NCBI RefSeq assembly: GCF_001953745.1
Contig: NZ_LWLN01000001.1
Coordinates: forward strand, 3,286,001 to 3,350,000
Source: Natrinema saccharevitans
GTDB taxonomy: Archaea > Halobacteriota > Halobacteria > Halobacteriales > Natrialbaceae
Reading direction: 5' to 3'
Length of the DNA stretch: 64,000 bases
Shown: piece after piece, positions 1-8,661 of the stretch
Layout: each line of letters begins with the position of its first letter
Position numbering within the stretch: position 1 is the first letter of the stretch
The notes under the pieces: model-generated
Told to the model about the DNA's origin: nothing
The model's input: only the letters and a program-made list of their open reading frames with translations
The model's database searches: none
Position numbers and translations under genes: made by a program

Positions 1-828
1 GGCGCGCTGACCAGCCCGGAGTTCTTCCGGGAACTGGGCTGTCGGGTCGTCACCGTCAACGGCCAGCCCGACGGTCGATTCCCCGGTCGCGACCCCGAAC
101 CCGTCCCCGACAACCTCGCCGATCTGGGCCGGCTCGTCCGGTCGACCGACGCCGACGTCGGGATCGCCCACGACGGCGACGCCGACCGGGCGATCTTCTT
201 CGACGAGGACGGCGAGTACGTCGAGGGCGACGCCACCCTCGCGGCGCTTGCCGCCGCCGAACTCGAGGCCGGCGACACGACCGTCTCGGCGGTCAACGTC
301 TCCCAGCGGCTCGTCGACGTCGTGAACGAGGTCGGGGCCGACCTCGAGCTCACGCCGATCGGCTCGACGAACATCATCACCCGCATCCGCGAACTCGAGG
401 ACTCGGGCAAGCGGGTCCCGATCGCCGGCGAGGGCAACGGCGGGATCTTCTTCCCGAACTACCGGCTCTCGCGGGACGGTGCCTTCACCGCCGCCCGGTT
501 CCTCGAACTCGTCGCCGAACGGCCGGTCAGCGAGATCGTCGCCCCCTACGACGGCTACGTCAACGTCCGGCGCAACCTCGAGTACGAGTCGACGGCGGAA
601 CGCGACGCGATGCTCGACGCGGCGGCCAACCAGGCCAAAGCGGCCGACGCGGACCTCAACACTCGAGACGGCTACCGGCTCGATTACGGCGACGCGTGGG
701 TGCTGGCCCGTCCGTCCGGCACCGAGCCTCTCGTCCGGATCTACGCCGAGGCCCGCGAGGGCGACCGCGCCGAGGAACTCGTCGCGGACATGTACGACGC
801 GTTGGCCGACGCGAAAGCCGACGCCTGA
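1..828 (+). CDS. Phosphohexomutase (phosphoglucosamine/phosphomannomutase family), 3' part
   Basis: The reading frame is open from the first base, so the start lies outside the window; 275 residues are present. The visible part carries the metal-binding loop DGDADR (from nt 172), the sugar-recognition loop GEGNGG (about nt 430) and the C-terminal phosphate-binding loop RPSGTEP (about nt 709). These three loops define the alpha-D-phosphohexomutase superfamily, which interconverts hexose 1- and 6-phosphates for nucleotide-sugar and glycan synthesis in the cytoplasm. The catalytic phosphoserine loop must lie upstream. The sequence in view does not separate GlmM from phosphomannomutase or phosphoglucomutase; haloarchaeal paralogues are often annotated as GlmM. 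Confidence 0.92.
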   Translation, partial: GALTSPEFFRELGCRVVTVNGQPDGRFPGRDPEPVPDNLADLGRLVRSTDADVGIAHDGDADRAIFFDEDGEYVEGDATLAALAAAELEAGDTTVSAVNVSQRLVDVVNEVGADLELTPIGSTNIITRIRELEDSGKRVPIAGEGNGGIFFPNYRLSRDGAFTAARFLELVAERPVSEIVAPYDGYVNVRRNLEYESTAERDAMLDAAANQAKAADADLNTRDGYRLDYGDAWVLARPSGTEPLVRIYAEAREGDRAEELVADMYDALADAKADA

Positions 829-926
829 ATCCGGTTTCTATCGTCCGCTCGAGCGGCCTAACTGTTTCAGTACAGGTGGTATAGTTATCGGGACTACGCC
901 TCGTCTCTTCGGTTGCTATCCAAGTA

Positions 927-1346
927 TCAGCACCTTCTATCGGCTGATAGCATAAGGTCAGTGAGTTCACTATTACTATTGGATAGCTTATACCAGAAGG
1001 CCACTTGAAGACAAAAATCTTCATCAACGTCATCCACTCCACTGAACTCAACATAATCTGCGAAGTCGTCAGCAGTTCCATGTAACGCTACGGGTGATGA
1101 ATCTTCAGGTGGCGTAATCTCGACCGATTTTGCGGTTTCTGCGTCGACAGGGTACGACTCCCATTCCATGATTTCGCTTTCAAGTTCGAGAGCGAGGTGA
1201 AACTCGTGAGTTTCGTCATCTCCGTTGTGGAGTTCAACGTGTACTTCCTGAAGTGAGCCAGTTGTTTTGAATGTATCCAGACAACCAGCGAACGTCGAAC
1301 TCAGAAGAGGTCCGCCAGCGAGGAGCGTTTCACGTCGTGAGGGCAT
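927..1346 (-). CDS. Hypothetical Tat lipoprotein, 139 aa
   Basis: The N-terminus has SRRE followed by a short hydrophobic run and a lipobox ending in FAGC, so the product is probably a Tat-exported lipoprotein anchored outside the membrane. The rest is acidic and soluble with no family I recognise. I chose the ATG at 1346 over the one at 1361 because a TTTAA box centred near 1373 is 27 nt upstream of it, typical of leaderless genes. An inverted repeat, TATCAGC/GCTGATA (about 925-949), overlaps the stop codon and could act as a terminator. Base composition is clearly less GC-rich than the flanking genes, which suggests acquired DNA. Confidence 0.6.
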   Translation of the reverse strand: MPSRRETLLAGGPLLSSTFAGCLDTFKTTGSLQEVHVELHNGDDETHEFHLALELESEIMEWESYPVDAETAKSVEITPPEDSSPVALHGTADDFADYVEFSGVDDVDEDFCLQVAFWYKLSNSNSELTDLMLSADRRC

Positions 1347-1664
1347 AGTATGAGTTATCAATTCGCTTGATTAAACTGTTATGGGCCACGGGACACCCAT
1401 GCTGCGTGAATTAACCATCCCCACACACCATTCAATCTACCATCGAAGTAGATGCAATCAACACCGTGGGATGAGTTCTAGGACACCCTCTTCAACATTT
1501 GAAATAGTGTAGAAATGGTTTGTGTAAACATATCAGTAGTTGGTAGTACGGTTTCTTTATTCAGAGTTCAGTGCGAAACTCACGGTCAGTATAGGTGAAC
1601 GACTAATCGCTCATTGGAATCCCAGGACAGAATATGTTCAAGGGCCGAGGATGTACGTACCTAT
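1347..1664. other. AT-richer divergent intergenic region
   Basis: About 320 bases separate the lipoprotein start (minus strand) from the PPOX-like start (plus strand). It should hold both promoters: TTTAA near 1373 for the lipoprotein and AATATG near 1631 for the plus-strand gene. Otherwise I see no gene, RNA or strong repeat. The GC content is visibly lower than elsewhere in the window. Confidence 0.5.
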
Positions 1665-2108
1665 ATGACTACTGAGTTATCTCGCGCAGAGAGTGATACC
1701 TTACTCCGCGAGTCAGGCGTTGGTGTGTTAGCACTTACTGACAGCACAGAAGCGTATTCAATTCCCGAATCATTCGGCTACGACGGTGAGACACTGTACT
1801 TCCAGTTCGTCTACACACCGGAGAGCAAGAAGATGGCGTTCCTAGAACCAACAGAGACAGCGACGTTCACCGTCTACGACGAACAGCCAGCAAAGAGCGT
1901 CATCGTAAGTGGAACGCTCGAACCGGTCCCAGAAGACGAAGAACCCAAGGCCGCGACAGCGATCACGGAAAACGCTTCCATTCCTACGCTAAACGTCTAT
2001 CCTGACACGAAACCTGACGAGTTCGCAGTGGACTACTATCGCTTAACACCAAACTCAATCACTGGTCGACAGTTCAACGCCTTCACCCCCGCACCCAACG
2101 ACCAATAA
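1665..2108 (+). CDS. Pyridoxamine 5'-phosphate oxidase-like (flavin-binding split barrel) protein, 147 aa
   Basis: The sequence follows the haloarchaeal PPOX-like pattern: an N-terminal helix, the strand pair GVGVLALTDSTEAYSIP, then ETLYFQFVYTPESKK and TATFTVYDE, and a final strand near YYRLTPNSITG. Members of this fold bind FMN, F420 or heme and act as small oxidoreductases or binding proteins; the substrate cannot be told from sequence. The frame extends upstream to 1614, but MTTELSRAES at 1665 matches the usual family start and has AATATG about 31 nt before it. It shares the lower GC and relaxed codon use of the preceding lipoprotein, so the two may have arrived together. Confidence 0.75.
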   Translation: MTTELSRAESDTLLRESGVGVLALTDSTEAYSIPESFGYDGETLYFQFVYTPESKKMAFLEPTETATFTVYDEQPAKSVIVSGTLEPVPEDEEPKAATAITENASIPTLNVYPDTKPDEFAVDYYRLTPNSITGRQFNAFTPAPNDQ

Positions 2109-2135
2109 GCATCTGTACTGAACGGCGCGACCGAC

Positions 2136-2531
2136 TCAGGGAACAATCGTTACCGGAACCTCGGCCCGCCGCGCAACCCCCTCTGCGACGCTGCCGAGCA
2201 ACAGCCGCGAGACGCCCGCCTTCCCCTCGCTGCCCATCACGACCGCGTCGACGTCGGCCTCGTCGACGTACTCGAGGATCGCCTCGGCCGCGCCCTCGCC
2301 CTCGACGACGGCCGTCTCGAGCGACCGGCCGAACTCCGCGGCGGTCGCCCGCGCGTCCGCGAAGAAGTCGGGTTCGTCGTCCGCCGCGACGATGCCCGCG
2401 TAGTCGGCCGTGAGGTCGTCGACCGCGTGGACGACCGTCAGGCGGTCGGCCGGCACCCACTCGAGGGCGTGGTCCAGCGCCGCCCGCGCGGGTTCGGAGT
2501 CGTCCATCGGAACGAGGACGTGTCTGCCCAT
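2136..2531 (-). CDS. UspA-family universal stress protein, 131 aa
   Basis: This is a single USP domain of normal length. It begins MGRHVLVPMDDSEPARAAL, and the C-terminus has the ATP-binding signature VMGSEGKAGVSRLLLGSVAEG followed by VPVTIVP. Proteins of this fold are cytoplasmic dimers that bind ATP or other nucleotides and help in stress responses; the specific role is unknown. It lies 87 bases downstream of the coiled-coil gene on the same strand and could be cotranscribed with it. A second USP gene lies at 8197-8652. Confidence 0.93.
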   Translation of the reverse strand: MGRHVLVPMDDSEPARAALDHALEWVPADRLTVVHAVDDLTADYAGIVAADDEPDFFADARATAAEFGRSLETAVVEGEGAAEAILEYVDEADVDAVVMGSEGKAGVSRLLLGSVAEGVARRAEVPVTIVP

Positions 2532-2618
2532 ACGCGTCGTTCGGCTGGCGGCGGCTAAAGTACGGGGGGCGGCTCGAGGGGGGCGCGCCGACGCGGAGAC
2601 TCGCGTCCGGTCGACGCC

Positions 2619-3797
2619 TCAGACCGGGTCCTCGGTTTCGAGCGCGTCCTCGAGCCGATCGCGCTCGTTCCGCAGGGACTCGAGTTCGTCTTCGACGCGG
2701 CCGTCGGTCAGCCGTCGGCGCTGGTCGGCCGACAGCTGTGCGACGGCCTGGGCGGCGGTCTGGAGTCGGTCGTAGTCCGGGTCGGTCGCGAGCAGCCGGA
2801 CCGCGCGGAGTTTCGCGACGACCGACTCGTCGGCGATCCGGGCGACGAAGGGGCGATACTCCCGCGCTCGGCGACGCAGGGCACCGGCCGGTTCGGGCGG
2901 CCAGTCGATCGTCAGCGGCTCGGCGTCGATCCCGTCGAGATACGTCTGCTGGGTCGCGACCGACCGCTTGAGCGCGTCCGCGCTGTCGACGTAATGGGAG
3001 AGCTTCGACCGGGAGTAGTCGGCGTACTCGAGCAGTTCGGGGATCGTGTACTCGCCGGCGTCGTTCCCGCGGACGTACTCCGACAGGTCCGCGGGGGGCT
3101 GCTCGTAGCCCACGAACGGGTACCACCGGCTCCGCTCGAGGAGGTCGAACACCTCGCGGGCGCTCGCCTCGAGTCGGTACTCGCGAACGGCCTCGCGGAC
3201 GGCCTCGTTGTAGCGCTCGATCGGTTCGCGGAGCCGCTCGACGGGGGCGTCCAGATCCGCGGTCGCCAGCTCGAGCAACCGCTCGCGGTCCTCGATCTCC
3301 TCTCTGACGGTCCGGAGGCGCTTGCTCGCGTCCTTGCGGGCCTCGGCGAGGGTCGCGCTGGCGCGCTCGCGATCGTCGAGCAGGTCGGCGTAGTCGGCCG
3401 CCGGGGCCAGCGCCTCGCGGGCCCGCTCGAAGTCTTTCTCGCTGAGCCGGCGCTTGTCGATCGCCTCGAGGGCGTCCTCGAAGGCCTCGTGTTCGGGCAG
3501 GTCCTCGGAGAGTCCCGAGACGAGCCCGTCGAACTTCCCCTCGAGTTCGATGTATGCCTGGAAGTTCTCCTTGCCGGTGCCGGTCGCGCGGTCGACGTAG
3601 TCCTCGAGGAGGGTCTCGGCCCGCCGGTAGGCCGTCGCGACCTCGTCGACCGTCTCCTCGCCGTGGTCGGCGATGCGGTCCTCGATCGTCTCGAGGCGGT
3701 TCCGGGCGGCCTCGAGTTCCTCGAGCGGGGTCGGTTCGCCGTCGCTCCCTGCAGTGGCGCTCGAGCGAGCGTCGGAGGGCGGAGCGCGTTCGCTCAT
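2619..3797 (-). CDS. Conserved haloarchaeal coiled-coil protein of unknown function, 392 aa
   Basis: The protein is rich in Glu, Arg, Leu and Ala, with long helical segments predicted to form coiled coils (for example around LEELEAARNRLETIEDRI and near the end, ELESLRNERDRLEDAL). A more globular section lies in the middle (RSRWYPFVGYEQPPADL). No signal peptide or membrane segment is visible, so it is probably cytoplasmic. The frame runs further upstream, but the ATG at 3797 starts one base after the hisI stop, a typical operon junction, so the longer version is unlikely. Coupling to hisI may be only transcriptional. I do not recognise a function. Confidence 0.8.
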   Translation of the reverse strand: MSERAPPSDARSSATAGSDGEPTPLEELEAARNRLETIEDRIADHGEETVDEVATAYRRAETLLEDYVDRATGTGKENFQAYIELEGKFDGLVSGLSEDLPEHEAFEDALEAIDKRRLSEKDFERAREALAPAADYADLLDDRERASATLAEARKDASKRLRTVREEIEDRERLLELATADLDAPVERLREPIERYNEAVREAVREYRLEASAREVFDLLERSRWYPFVGYEQPPADLSEYVRGNDAGEYTIPELLEYADYSRSKLSHYVDSADALKRSVATQQTYLDGIDAEPLTIDWPPEPAGALRRRAREYRPFVARIADESVVAKLRAVRLLATDPDYDRLQTAAQAVAQLSADQRRRLTDGRVEDELESLRNERDRLEDALETEDPV

Positions 3798-3798
3798 T

Positions 3799-4167
3799 TT
3801 ATTCGTAGACGGCGTCGGGGTCGAACACTTGTTCGCCGACGTTCTCGCCCTCGATCGTCCGGTAGAAACACGACCGGTGGCCGGTGTGACACGCGCCGCC
3901 TTCCTGGTCGACCAGATAGAGCAGGGTGTCGGCGTCGCAGTCGACGCGGATCTCCGCGACGGACTGGACGTGGCCGCTGGTCGCACCCTTCTCCCACAAC
4001 TCGTCGCGGCTCCGCGAGTAGTAGTGGGCCCGACCCGTCTCGCGGGTCCGCTCTAGGGCCTCCGGCGAGACGTACGCGAGCATGAGTACCTCGCCGGAGT
4101 CGGCGTCCTGTGCCACGGCGGGGACGAGCCCGTCTTCGCCGAAGTCGACCGCAACGTCGTCGTTCAT
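3799..4167 (-). CDS. hisI: Phosphoribosyl-AMP cyclohydrolase (HisI), 122 aa
   Basis: It catalyses hydrolysis of N1-(5'-phosphoribosyl)-AMP to ProFAR, the third step of histidine synthesis, in the cytoplasm. The protein has the expected length for a monofunctional HisI without a HisE domain. Family motifs are visible: [12 protein letters not shown], the [13 protein letters not shown] segment, the metal-ligand region DCDADTLL, and the zinc cysteines in [14 protein letters not shown]. It is first in a two-gene unit with the coiled-coil protein, one base apart. Another histidine gene, hisG, is at 33225-34082, so the pathway is scattered in this genome. Confidence 0.96.
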   Translation of the reverse strand: MNDDVAVDFGEDGLVPAVAQDADSGEVLMLAYVSPEALERTRETGRAHYYSRSRDELWEKGATSGHVQSVAEIRVDCDADTLLYLVDQEGGACHTGHRSCFYRTIEGENVGEQVFDPDAVYE

Positions 4168-4269
4168 ATTCGAGACGTTGTTCGTCCGAGCGATAGGTCT
4201 TTTGCTGGTCGGGTCGCCATGTCGACGGCGAACGCTCGCCGTCCGCTCCGGACGTGGGTACCGTCAACG

Positions 4270-4276
4270 TTTATAA
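4270..4276 (+). promoter_or_regulatory. TATA box of the cupin gene
   Basis: TTTATAA centred about 29 nt before the ATG at 4302, the spacing expected when transcription starts at or next to the start codon. It excludes the longer start at 4254, which would lie upstream of the box. Confidence 0.65.
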
Positions 4277-4301
4277 TGCGTCGTGTGGGCAGGAGTCCGT
4301 G

Positions 4302-4622
4302 ATGTCCGACTACACCAAAGTGAACTACCACGATGTCGACGATCGGAACGGGATGTACTTCCTCCGTGACGAACTGGACTGCGAGAACATGGGTGTGACC
4401 GTCGTCGAGTGCGATCCGGGCTGGGAAGGAAAAGAACACGCCCACGAGGCGGAAGGCCACGAAGAAGTCTACCTGCTGATCGAGGGCGAAGCGACGGTCA
4501 CCGTCGAAGACGAGTCGGTCGAAATGGACCCAGGCGATGCGATCCGGATCGCCCCGGATGCGACCCACCGGATCCACAACGGAGACACCGAGAGTCGATT
4601 CGTGCTGATGGGCGCACCGTGA
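4302..4622 (+). CDS. Small cupin-domain protein, 106 aa
   Basis: A single cupin barrel. The metal-binding motif 1 is HAHEAEGHEEVYLLIEGE (two His, a Glu, a third His position) and motif 2 is PGDAIRIAPDATHRIHN. Such small cupins bind a metal and are enzymes, sensors or binding proteins; the substrate is unknown. The frame extends upstream to 4254, but the ATG at 4302 has a TTTATAA box 26-30 nt before it, which decides the start. The stop is followed by palindromic repeat A. Confidence 0.88.
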   Translation: MSDYTKVNYHDVDDRNGMYFLRDELDCENMGVTVVECDPGWEGKEHAHEAEGHEEVYLLIEGEATVTVEDESVEMDPGDAIRIAPDATHRIHNGDTESRFVLMGAP

Positions 4623-4658
4623 TCGCCAGCGTCGACCGTCGCGGGCGGCTGTCTCCTC

Positions 4659-4740
4659 GGACGGACTACTGTCAGTCATTGCCGGCGCAACCGCGACCCG
4701 CACTGCGGTTGCACCGGGACATCGGTACAGCGGTCCGTCT
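4659..4740. repeat. Family 1 palindromic repeat, copy A
   Basis: An 82-bp imperfect palindrome. One arm reads ACGGACTACTGTCAGTCATT, then CCGGCGCAACCGC; the other, read inward on the minus strand, reads ACGGACCGCTGTACCGATG, then CCCGGTGCAACCGC. The core GCAACCGC/GCGGTTGC pairs perfectly. The right end coincides with the last base of the TGA of the minus-strand gene at 4740-5534, so the element starts exactly at that gene's end. It lies between two convergent genes and could form a terminator hairpin for both. Four related copies occur in the window. Confidence 0.8.
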
Positions 4741-5534
4741 CAGGGTCGTTCGTACTCGACACCGTCGGCCGTCACGACGGCGAGCGTCACGCTGCGAGCC
4801 AGCTTGCCGCCCGTTTTGACGTGGTGTTCGGGTAGCAAGGGCAAGGATACTGGCCGGTAGGCGTTGCCCTTCATCGCGGCAATACCGGCGTAGCGGCCGA
4901 CTTCGCGGTGCCGATCGAAGACGTGGATGCGCTTGTCCGCGCCGCGGCCGTACCGGTAGGGGAACGCGTCCGGTTCGGGACCGGGACAGGTCAGCGCGTC
5001 GGCTGCGAGGGCGGCCTGAACCGTGCCGTCGGCCTCGAGCAAGAGTCGTGGTTTGTCGGTCCCCGTCCGATCGCGGCCCTCCTCGATCGGCGGGTCCTCA
5101 CGTCCAGTCTCGAACGCGGTCGCCGACTCCTCCCGCCACTGCGGGTTCGTGTCGGTTCGCACGCAGGCGTACCGGCCGTCGGTCAGCGCGATCCGGTCCG
5201 GAATCGAGTAGAACTGGCGGCGTCCATCCGTCCGGGCGCGGAGCAAGAACGGGCTGCCGAGGATCGCCTGGGCGTCCTCGACTCCCCACTCGTCGACGAC
5301 GAGAACCGGCGCGCGACCGGCGTGGGCGGCATCCGCCAGTCCGCTGACGATCGACAGCGGCGTGACCTCCCGGACGCGATCGACCGACAGCGGTGCGTCC
5401 GGACCGTTCGCAGGGTGGTCGCCACCAGTCATCACGACCGGCGCTTCGACGTCGATCGGATCCGGGTAGCGGTAGCCGCGGTCACGGAGGTCAGCGATGA
5501 CGGCCGCGAGCCGCGAGATCTCGGGAGATTTCAT
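4740..5534 (-). CDS. Conserved haloarchaeal protein of unknown function, about 264 aa
   Basis: A soluble acidic protein with no signal peptide or membrane segment. Patches look structured: RGYRYPDPIDVEAPVVMTGG near the start, RAPVLVVDEWGVEDAQAIL in the middle, then FYSIPDRIALTDGRYACVRT, and KTGGKLARSVTLAVVTADG at the end. I cannot place it in a family. The frame starts at 5561, but MKSPEISRLAAVIADLRDRG (ATG at 5534) looks like the natural N-terminus. It is divergent from the methyltransferase at 5651. Its stop codon abuts palindromic repeat A. Confidence 0.72.
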   Translation of the reverse strand: MKSPEISRLAAVIADLRDRGYRYPDPIDVEAPVVMTGGDHPANGPDAPLSVDRVREVTPLSIVSGLADAAHAGRAPVLVVDEWGVEDAQAILGSPFLLRARTDGRRQFYSIPDRIALTDGRYACVRTDTNPQWREESATAFETGREDPPIEEGRDRTGTDKPRLLLEADGTVQAALAADALTCPGPEPDAFPYRYGRGADKRIHVFDRHREVGRYAGIAAMKGNAYRPVSLPLLPEHHVKTGGKLARSVTLAVVTADGVEYERP

Positions 5535-5650
5535 CGCCCCCTCTACGACGCCGAGTGACAAGAGCGTACGGCCAACGCGGTCGATCGGGCCGGCCCACTG
5601 CCGTACTCGTTTGGCACCAGCGCCATGCCCTCCGGGGCCATCTCCCGCCC

Positions 5651-6271
5651 ATGGACCGACGAGAACTCCGGCGGGCGTGGGACGCCGTCGCCGACGACTA
5701 CGCCAGGAACCGCCGGGCAGATGGAGAAGACGCCGCCCTGATCGACGACCTGCTCGCGGCGCTTCCCGCGGATGCGACCGTCCTCGACATCGGCTGTGGT
5801 GACGGGATGCGAACGCTCACAAACCTCACTGGAGTCGAACGGATCGGGCTCGACCTCTCGAGTCGCCAACTCGAGTTGTCCGCGGCCACTGTCCCCGGCG
5901 CGCACCTCGTCCAGGGAGAGATGACAGCCCTCCCGATCGCGGCGGACTCGGTCGACGGAATCACGGCGTATCACGCCGTCTTCCACGTTCCTCGTGCGGA
6001 CCATCCCGCCGTCTACGCGGAGTTCGCGCGTGTCCTTCGACCGGGCGGTCGGCTCCTCATGACGGTCGGCTCGAGCAGTTACGAGACGGTCCGGCGCGAC
6101 TGGCTCGGGAGCGGCCGATCGATGTTCTTCAGCACTCATGGCCGCGAGTGGACTCGTACAGCGCTTGAAACGGCTGGATTCGAACTCGTCTGGGAGCGCC
6201 GTGTCGACGACCCGCTCGGGAGTTCGGTCCCGTTCGTGATGGCCGAGTATCGCGGCTCCAGTCGCAACTGA
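5651..6271 (+). CDS. Class I SAM-dependent methyltransferase (type 11), 206 aa
   Basis: Motif I VLDIGCGDG (SAM glycine loop) is at about residue 45, followed by GLDLSSRQLELS (acidic loop), ALPIAADSVDGI and FARVLRPGGRLLMTVG, the standard order for UbiE/type 11 methyltransferases. The substrate cannot be predicted. The N-terminal helix WDAVADDYARNR is typical of this group. The open frame reaches 5555, but the ATG at 5651 gives the family start. The TGA ends at 6271, where repeat B begins on the same base. Confidence 0.88.
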   Translation: MDRRELRRAWDAVADDYARNRRADGEDAALIDDLLAALPADATVLDIGCGDGMRTLTNLTGVERIGLDLSSRQLELSAATVPGAHLVQGEMTALPIAADSVDGITAYHAVFHVPRADHPAVYAEFARVLRPGGRLLMTVGSSSYETVRRDWLGSGRSMFFSTHGREWTRTALETAGFELVWERRVDDPLGSSVPFVMAEYRGSSRN

Positions 6272-6352
6272 TACGGTTTCCTGTCAGTCAGTGCCGGCGT
6301 ACCTGCGACCCGGGCGGCGGGTGCGCCGGGACATCGGGACAGCAATCCGTAC
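6271..6352. repeat. Family 1 palindromic repeat, copy B
   Basis: An 82-bp imperfect palindrome that starts with ATACGGTTTCCTGTCAGTCA and ends with GACAGCAATCCGTAC. The first A is the last base of the methyltransferase TGA. The inner arms (GCCGGCG...GCGCCGGG) pair. It fills the space between two convergent genes (methyltransferase and serA) and may end both transcripts. Confidence 0.78.
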
Positions 6353-6373
6353 GATAGGGTACAGTAAACCGCC

Positions 6374-7960
6374 TCAGTTCTGCCCGTTCAGCGTGATGTC
6401 GTTGATCCCGATGATCCGCTCGTCGGACTCGAGCTCCTCCTTTGCGGCCTCGGGGACCTCGCTGTCGACGTTGTAGACGGTCAGGGCCTCGCCGCCGATA
6501 GTCTCGCGGGCGTTGAACATGCCGGCGATGTTGACGTCGTACTCGCCCATCACGGAGCCGATCTGGCCGATGACGCCGGGCTCGTCGGTGTTGCGGGCGA
6601 TGACCATCCGGCCGTGGGGGATGGCGTCGACGCGGTAGCCGTCCACGCGGACGATTCGGGGATCGTTGCCGGCGAACAGGGTCCCGTCGACGGAGACTTC
6701 GTCGTCGTCGTTGCTGACGGTCACCGAGATCAGGCTCTGGAAGTCTTCGGCCTGGCGGGTCTTGGACTCGGTGACGTCGACGCCCCGATCCTCGGCGATC
6801 TGGGGCGCGTTGACCGCGTTGACCTGCCACTCCAGCGGCTGGAAGACGCCCTTGAGTGCGCTCGCGGTGACGAACTCGACGTCCTCGTCGGCGATCTCGC
6901 CCTCGTAGACGACCTCGACGTCCTCGATGCGGCCCTCGAGCAGTTGCGCGGCGACCTTGCCGGCGGTCTCGCTGATCTCGATGTAGGGCTCGACGCGGGG
7001 GAACGCGCTCTCGTCGATCGAGGGGGCGTTCAGGGCGTTGGCGACGGGTTCCTCGGCGAGCGCGGCGTTTACTTGCTCGGCCGTCGAGGTGGCGACGTTC
7101 TCCTGTGCGGCCTCCGTCGACGCGCCCAGGTGCGGGGTGACGATGATCTCGTCGTGTTCGAGCAGCGGTGAGTCAGCCGGGAGGGGCTCCTCGGCGAAGA
7201 CGTCAAGTGCCGCGCCGGCCAGCGTTCCGTCCTCGATCTTGGCGGCGAGGGCGTCCTCCTGGATGATACCGCCGCGGCCGACGTTGACGATGTAGCCGCC
7301 CTCGAGGAGGTCGAGTTCCGATTCGCCGATCATGCCTTCCGTCTCGGGTGTCAGCGGCGTGTGGATGGTCAGGAAGTCGGCGCGCTCGAGACACGGCTCG
7401 AAGTCGACGAGTTCCGCGCCGAGCCGTTCGGCACGCTCCTCGGAGATGTAGGGGTCGAACGCGACGAGGTCCATGCCCAGCGTGTCGAGTTTCTTGGCGA
7501 CCTCCTGGCCGACGCGGCCGAGGCCGACGACGCCTAAGGTCTTGCCGTCGAGTTCGGTGCCGAGATAGTCGCTTTTGGCCCACTCGCCGTTCTTCAGGCG
7601 GATGTGGGCCTGCGGGATCGAGCGCGCCGTCGCGAACGTCATCGCGACGGTGTGTTCGGCGGCCGCCCGAACGTTACCCTCGGGGGCGTTGGCGACGATG
7701 ACGCCGGTGTCCGTCGCGGCGTCGATGTCGATGTTGTCGACGCCGATGCCGGCCCGGCCGACGATGACCAGATCCTCGGCGGCTTCGAGGACCTCCTCGG
7801 TGACCTCGGTCCCGGAGCGAACGATCATGCCGTTGGCGTCCGAGACCGCCTCGAGGAGGTCGTCGCCCTCGAGTTCGTAGCCCGTTTCGACCTCGTGGCC
7901 GGCGCCTCTGAGTACGTCCAGACCCGCGTCCGCGATCGGATCCGTGACGAGAACCTTCAT
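6374..7960 (-). CDS. serA: D-3-phosphoglycerate dehydrogenase, 528 aa
   Basis: It catalyses NAD-dependent oxidation of 3-phosphoglycerate to phosphohydroxypyruvate, the first step of serine synthesis. This is the long (type I) form. Residues 1-310 are the substrate- and NAD-binding domains with GLGRVG (146-151), the NVGRGGIIQEDAL segment with the catalytic Arg, and TPHLGAS with the catalytic His. An intervening domain follows at about 315-450. The C-terminal ACT domain (about 455-528; MVIARNTDEPGVIGQIG) senses serine in other family members. A GGGTTTACC box about 30 nt upstream suggests a leaderless mRNA. serB lies about 2.3 kb away. Confidence 0.97.
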   Translation of the reverse strand: MKVLVTDPIADAGLDVLRGAGHEVETGYELEGDDLLEAVSDANGMIVRSGTEVTEEVLEAAEDLVIVGRAGIGVDNIDIDAATDTGVIVANAPEGNVRAAAEHTVAMTFATARSIPQAHIRLKNGEWAKSDYLGTELDGKTLGVVGLGRVGQEVAKKLDTLGMDLVAFDPYISEERAERLGAELVDFEPCLERADFLTIHTPLTPETEGMIGESELDLLEGGYIVNVGRGGIIQEDALAAKIEDGTLAGAALDVFAEEPLPADSPLLEHDEIIVTPHLGASTEAAQENVATSTAEQVNAALAEEPVANALNAPSIDESAFPRVEPYIEISETAGKVAAQLLEGRIEDVEVVYEGEIADEDVEFVTASALKGVFQPLEWQVNAVNAPQIAEDRGVDVTESKTRQAEDFQSLISVTVSNDDDEVSVDGTLFAGNDPRIVRVDGYRVDAIPHGRMVIARNTDEPGVIGQIGSVMGEYDVNIAGMFNARETIGGEALTVYNVDSEVPEAAKEELESDERIIGINDITLNGQN

Positions 7961-8196
7961 GCGCGAGACAACCGGCCGGAACAGGTAAACCCTTCCGTTG
8001 TGGTCGGGACCGGCAAAAAATACCGCAGTCTGTCAGTCCGCGTGTCGGCGATGTGCGGCGCCGAACCCGTCGGCTCTCGCGTCGTCGATGTCGTGGCCCG
8101 TGTCTCGGCGTCGTCGACCATGGTTTCCGCTCTCGTTCTCCCAGCGCCCGAGAAGTACGGCCAAGAGTTATCAATCGACGGACGACACTAGCACGT

Positions 8197-8652
8197 ATGT
8201 ACGACAAACTCCTGCTTCCAACCGACGCCGCGGAGGGAACGGAACTCGCGACCGAACACGCCATCACCGTCGCCGAGGACACCGACGCGGAGCTTCACTT
8301 GCTCTATGTCGTCGACAGCGACGTCTATAGCTCCTACAGCGGGGACGAGTACGTCCACGAGTTCGAGAGCCTCGAGACCGCGCTGGAACACGTCGGCGAG
8401 GAATCCCTCGAGTCGGCGGCCGAGGCGGCCCGGGACGCGGGCCTCGAGCCGACGACGGTCGTCAGACACGGCCGCCCCCACGAACAGATCCTCCAGTACG
8501 CCGACGAGGCCGACGTCGACATGCTCGTGATGGGGTCGAAGGAACGGCCCGGCGAGTACCGCCAGCTGCTCGGGAGCGTCACCGATCGCGTCGCACGATT
8601 GGCGTCCCGGCCGGTGACGATCGTCAAGACCCCGGTCGAGGACGGCGAGTAG
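8197..8652 (+). CDS. UspA-family universal stress protein, 151 aa
   Basis: A single USP domain that starts MYDKLLLPTDAAEGTELAT and ends with VMGSKERPGEYRQLLGSVTDR, then RPVTIVK, which covers the nucleotide-binding G-2x-G-9x-G region in modified form. The start at 8197 is the conserved family start and has GAGTTATCAAT about 28 nt upstream as TATA box; the frame upstream is not supported. It differs from the USP at 2136-2531 in its longer central insert (YSGDEYVHEFESLE). It is convergent with the histidine kinase, 9 bases apart. Confidence 0.93.
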   Translation: MYDKLLLPTDAAEGTELATEHAITVAEDTDAELHLLYVVDSDVYSSYSGDEYVHEFESLETALEHVGEESLESAAEAARDAGLEPTTVVRHGRPHEQILQYADEADVDMLVMGSKERPGEYRQLLGSVTDRVARLASRPVTIVKTPVEDGE

Positions 8653-8661
8653 GGCTGTTCG

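Noticed and set aside
2083-3126. Long minus-strand frame, 347 codons, overlapping the USP and coiled-coil genes
   Set aside because: Arginine-rich, low-complexity translation typical of shadow frames in GC-rich DNA; real genes in another frame cover the same region.
2994-4085. Long plus-strand frame, 363 codons, antisense to the coiled-coil gene and hisI
   Set aside because: Mirror of the minus-strand genes; no family motifs.
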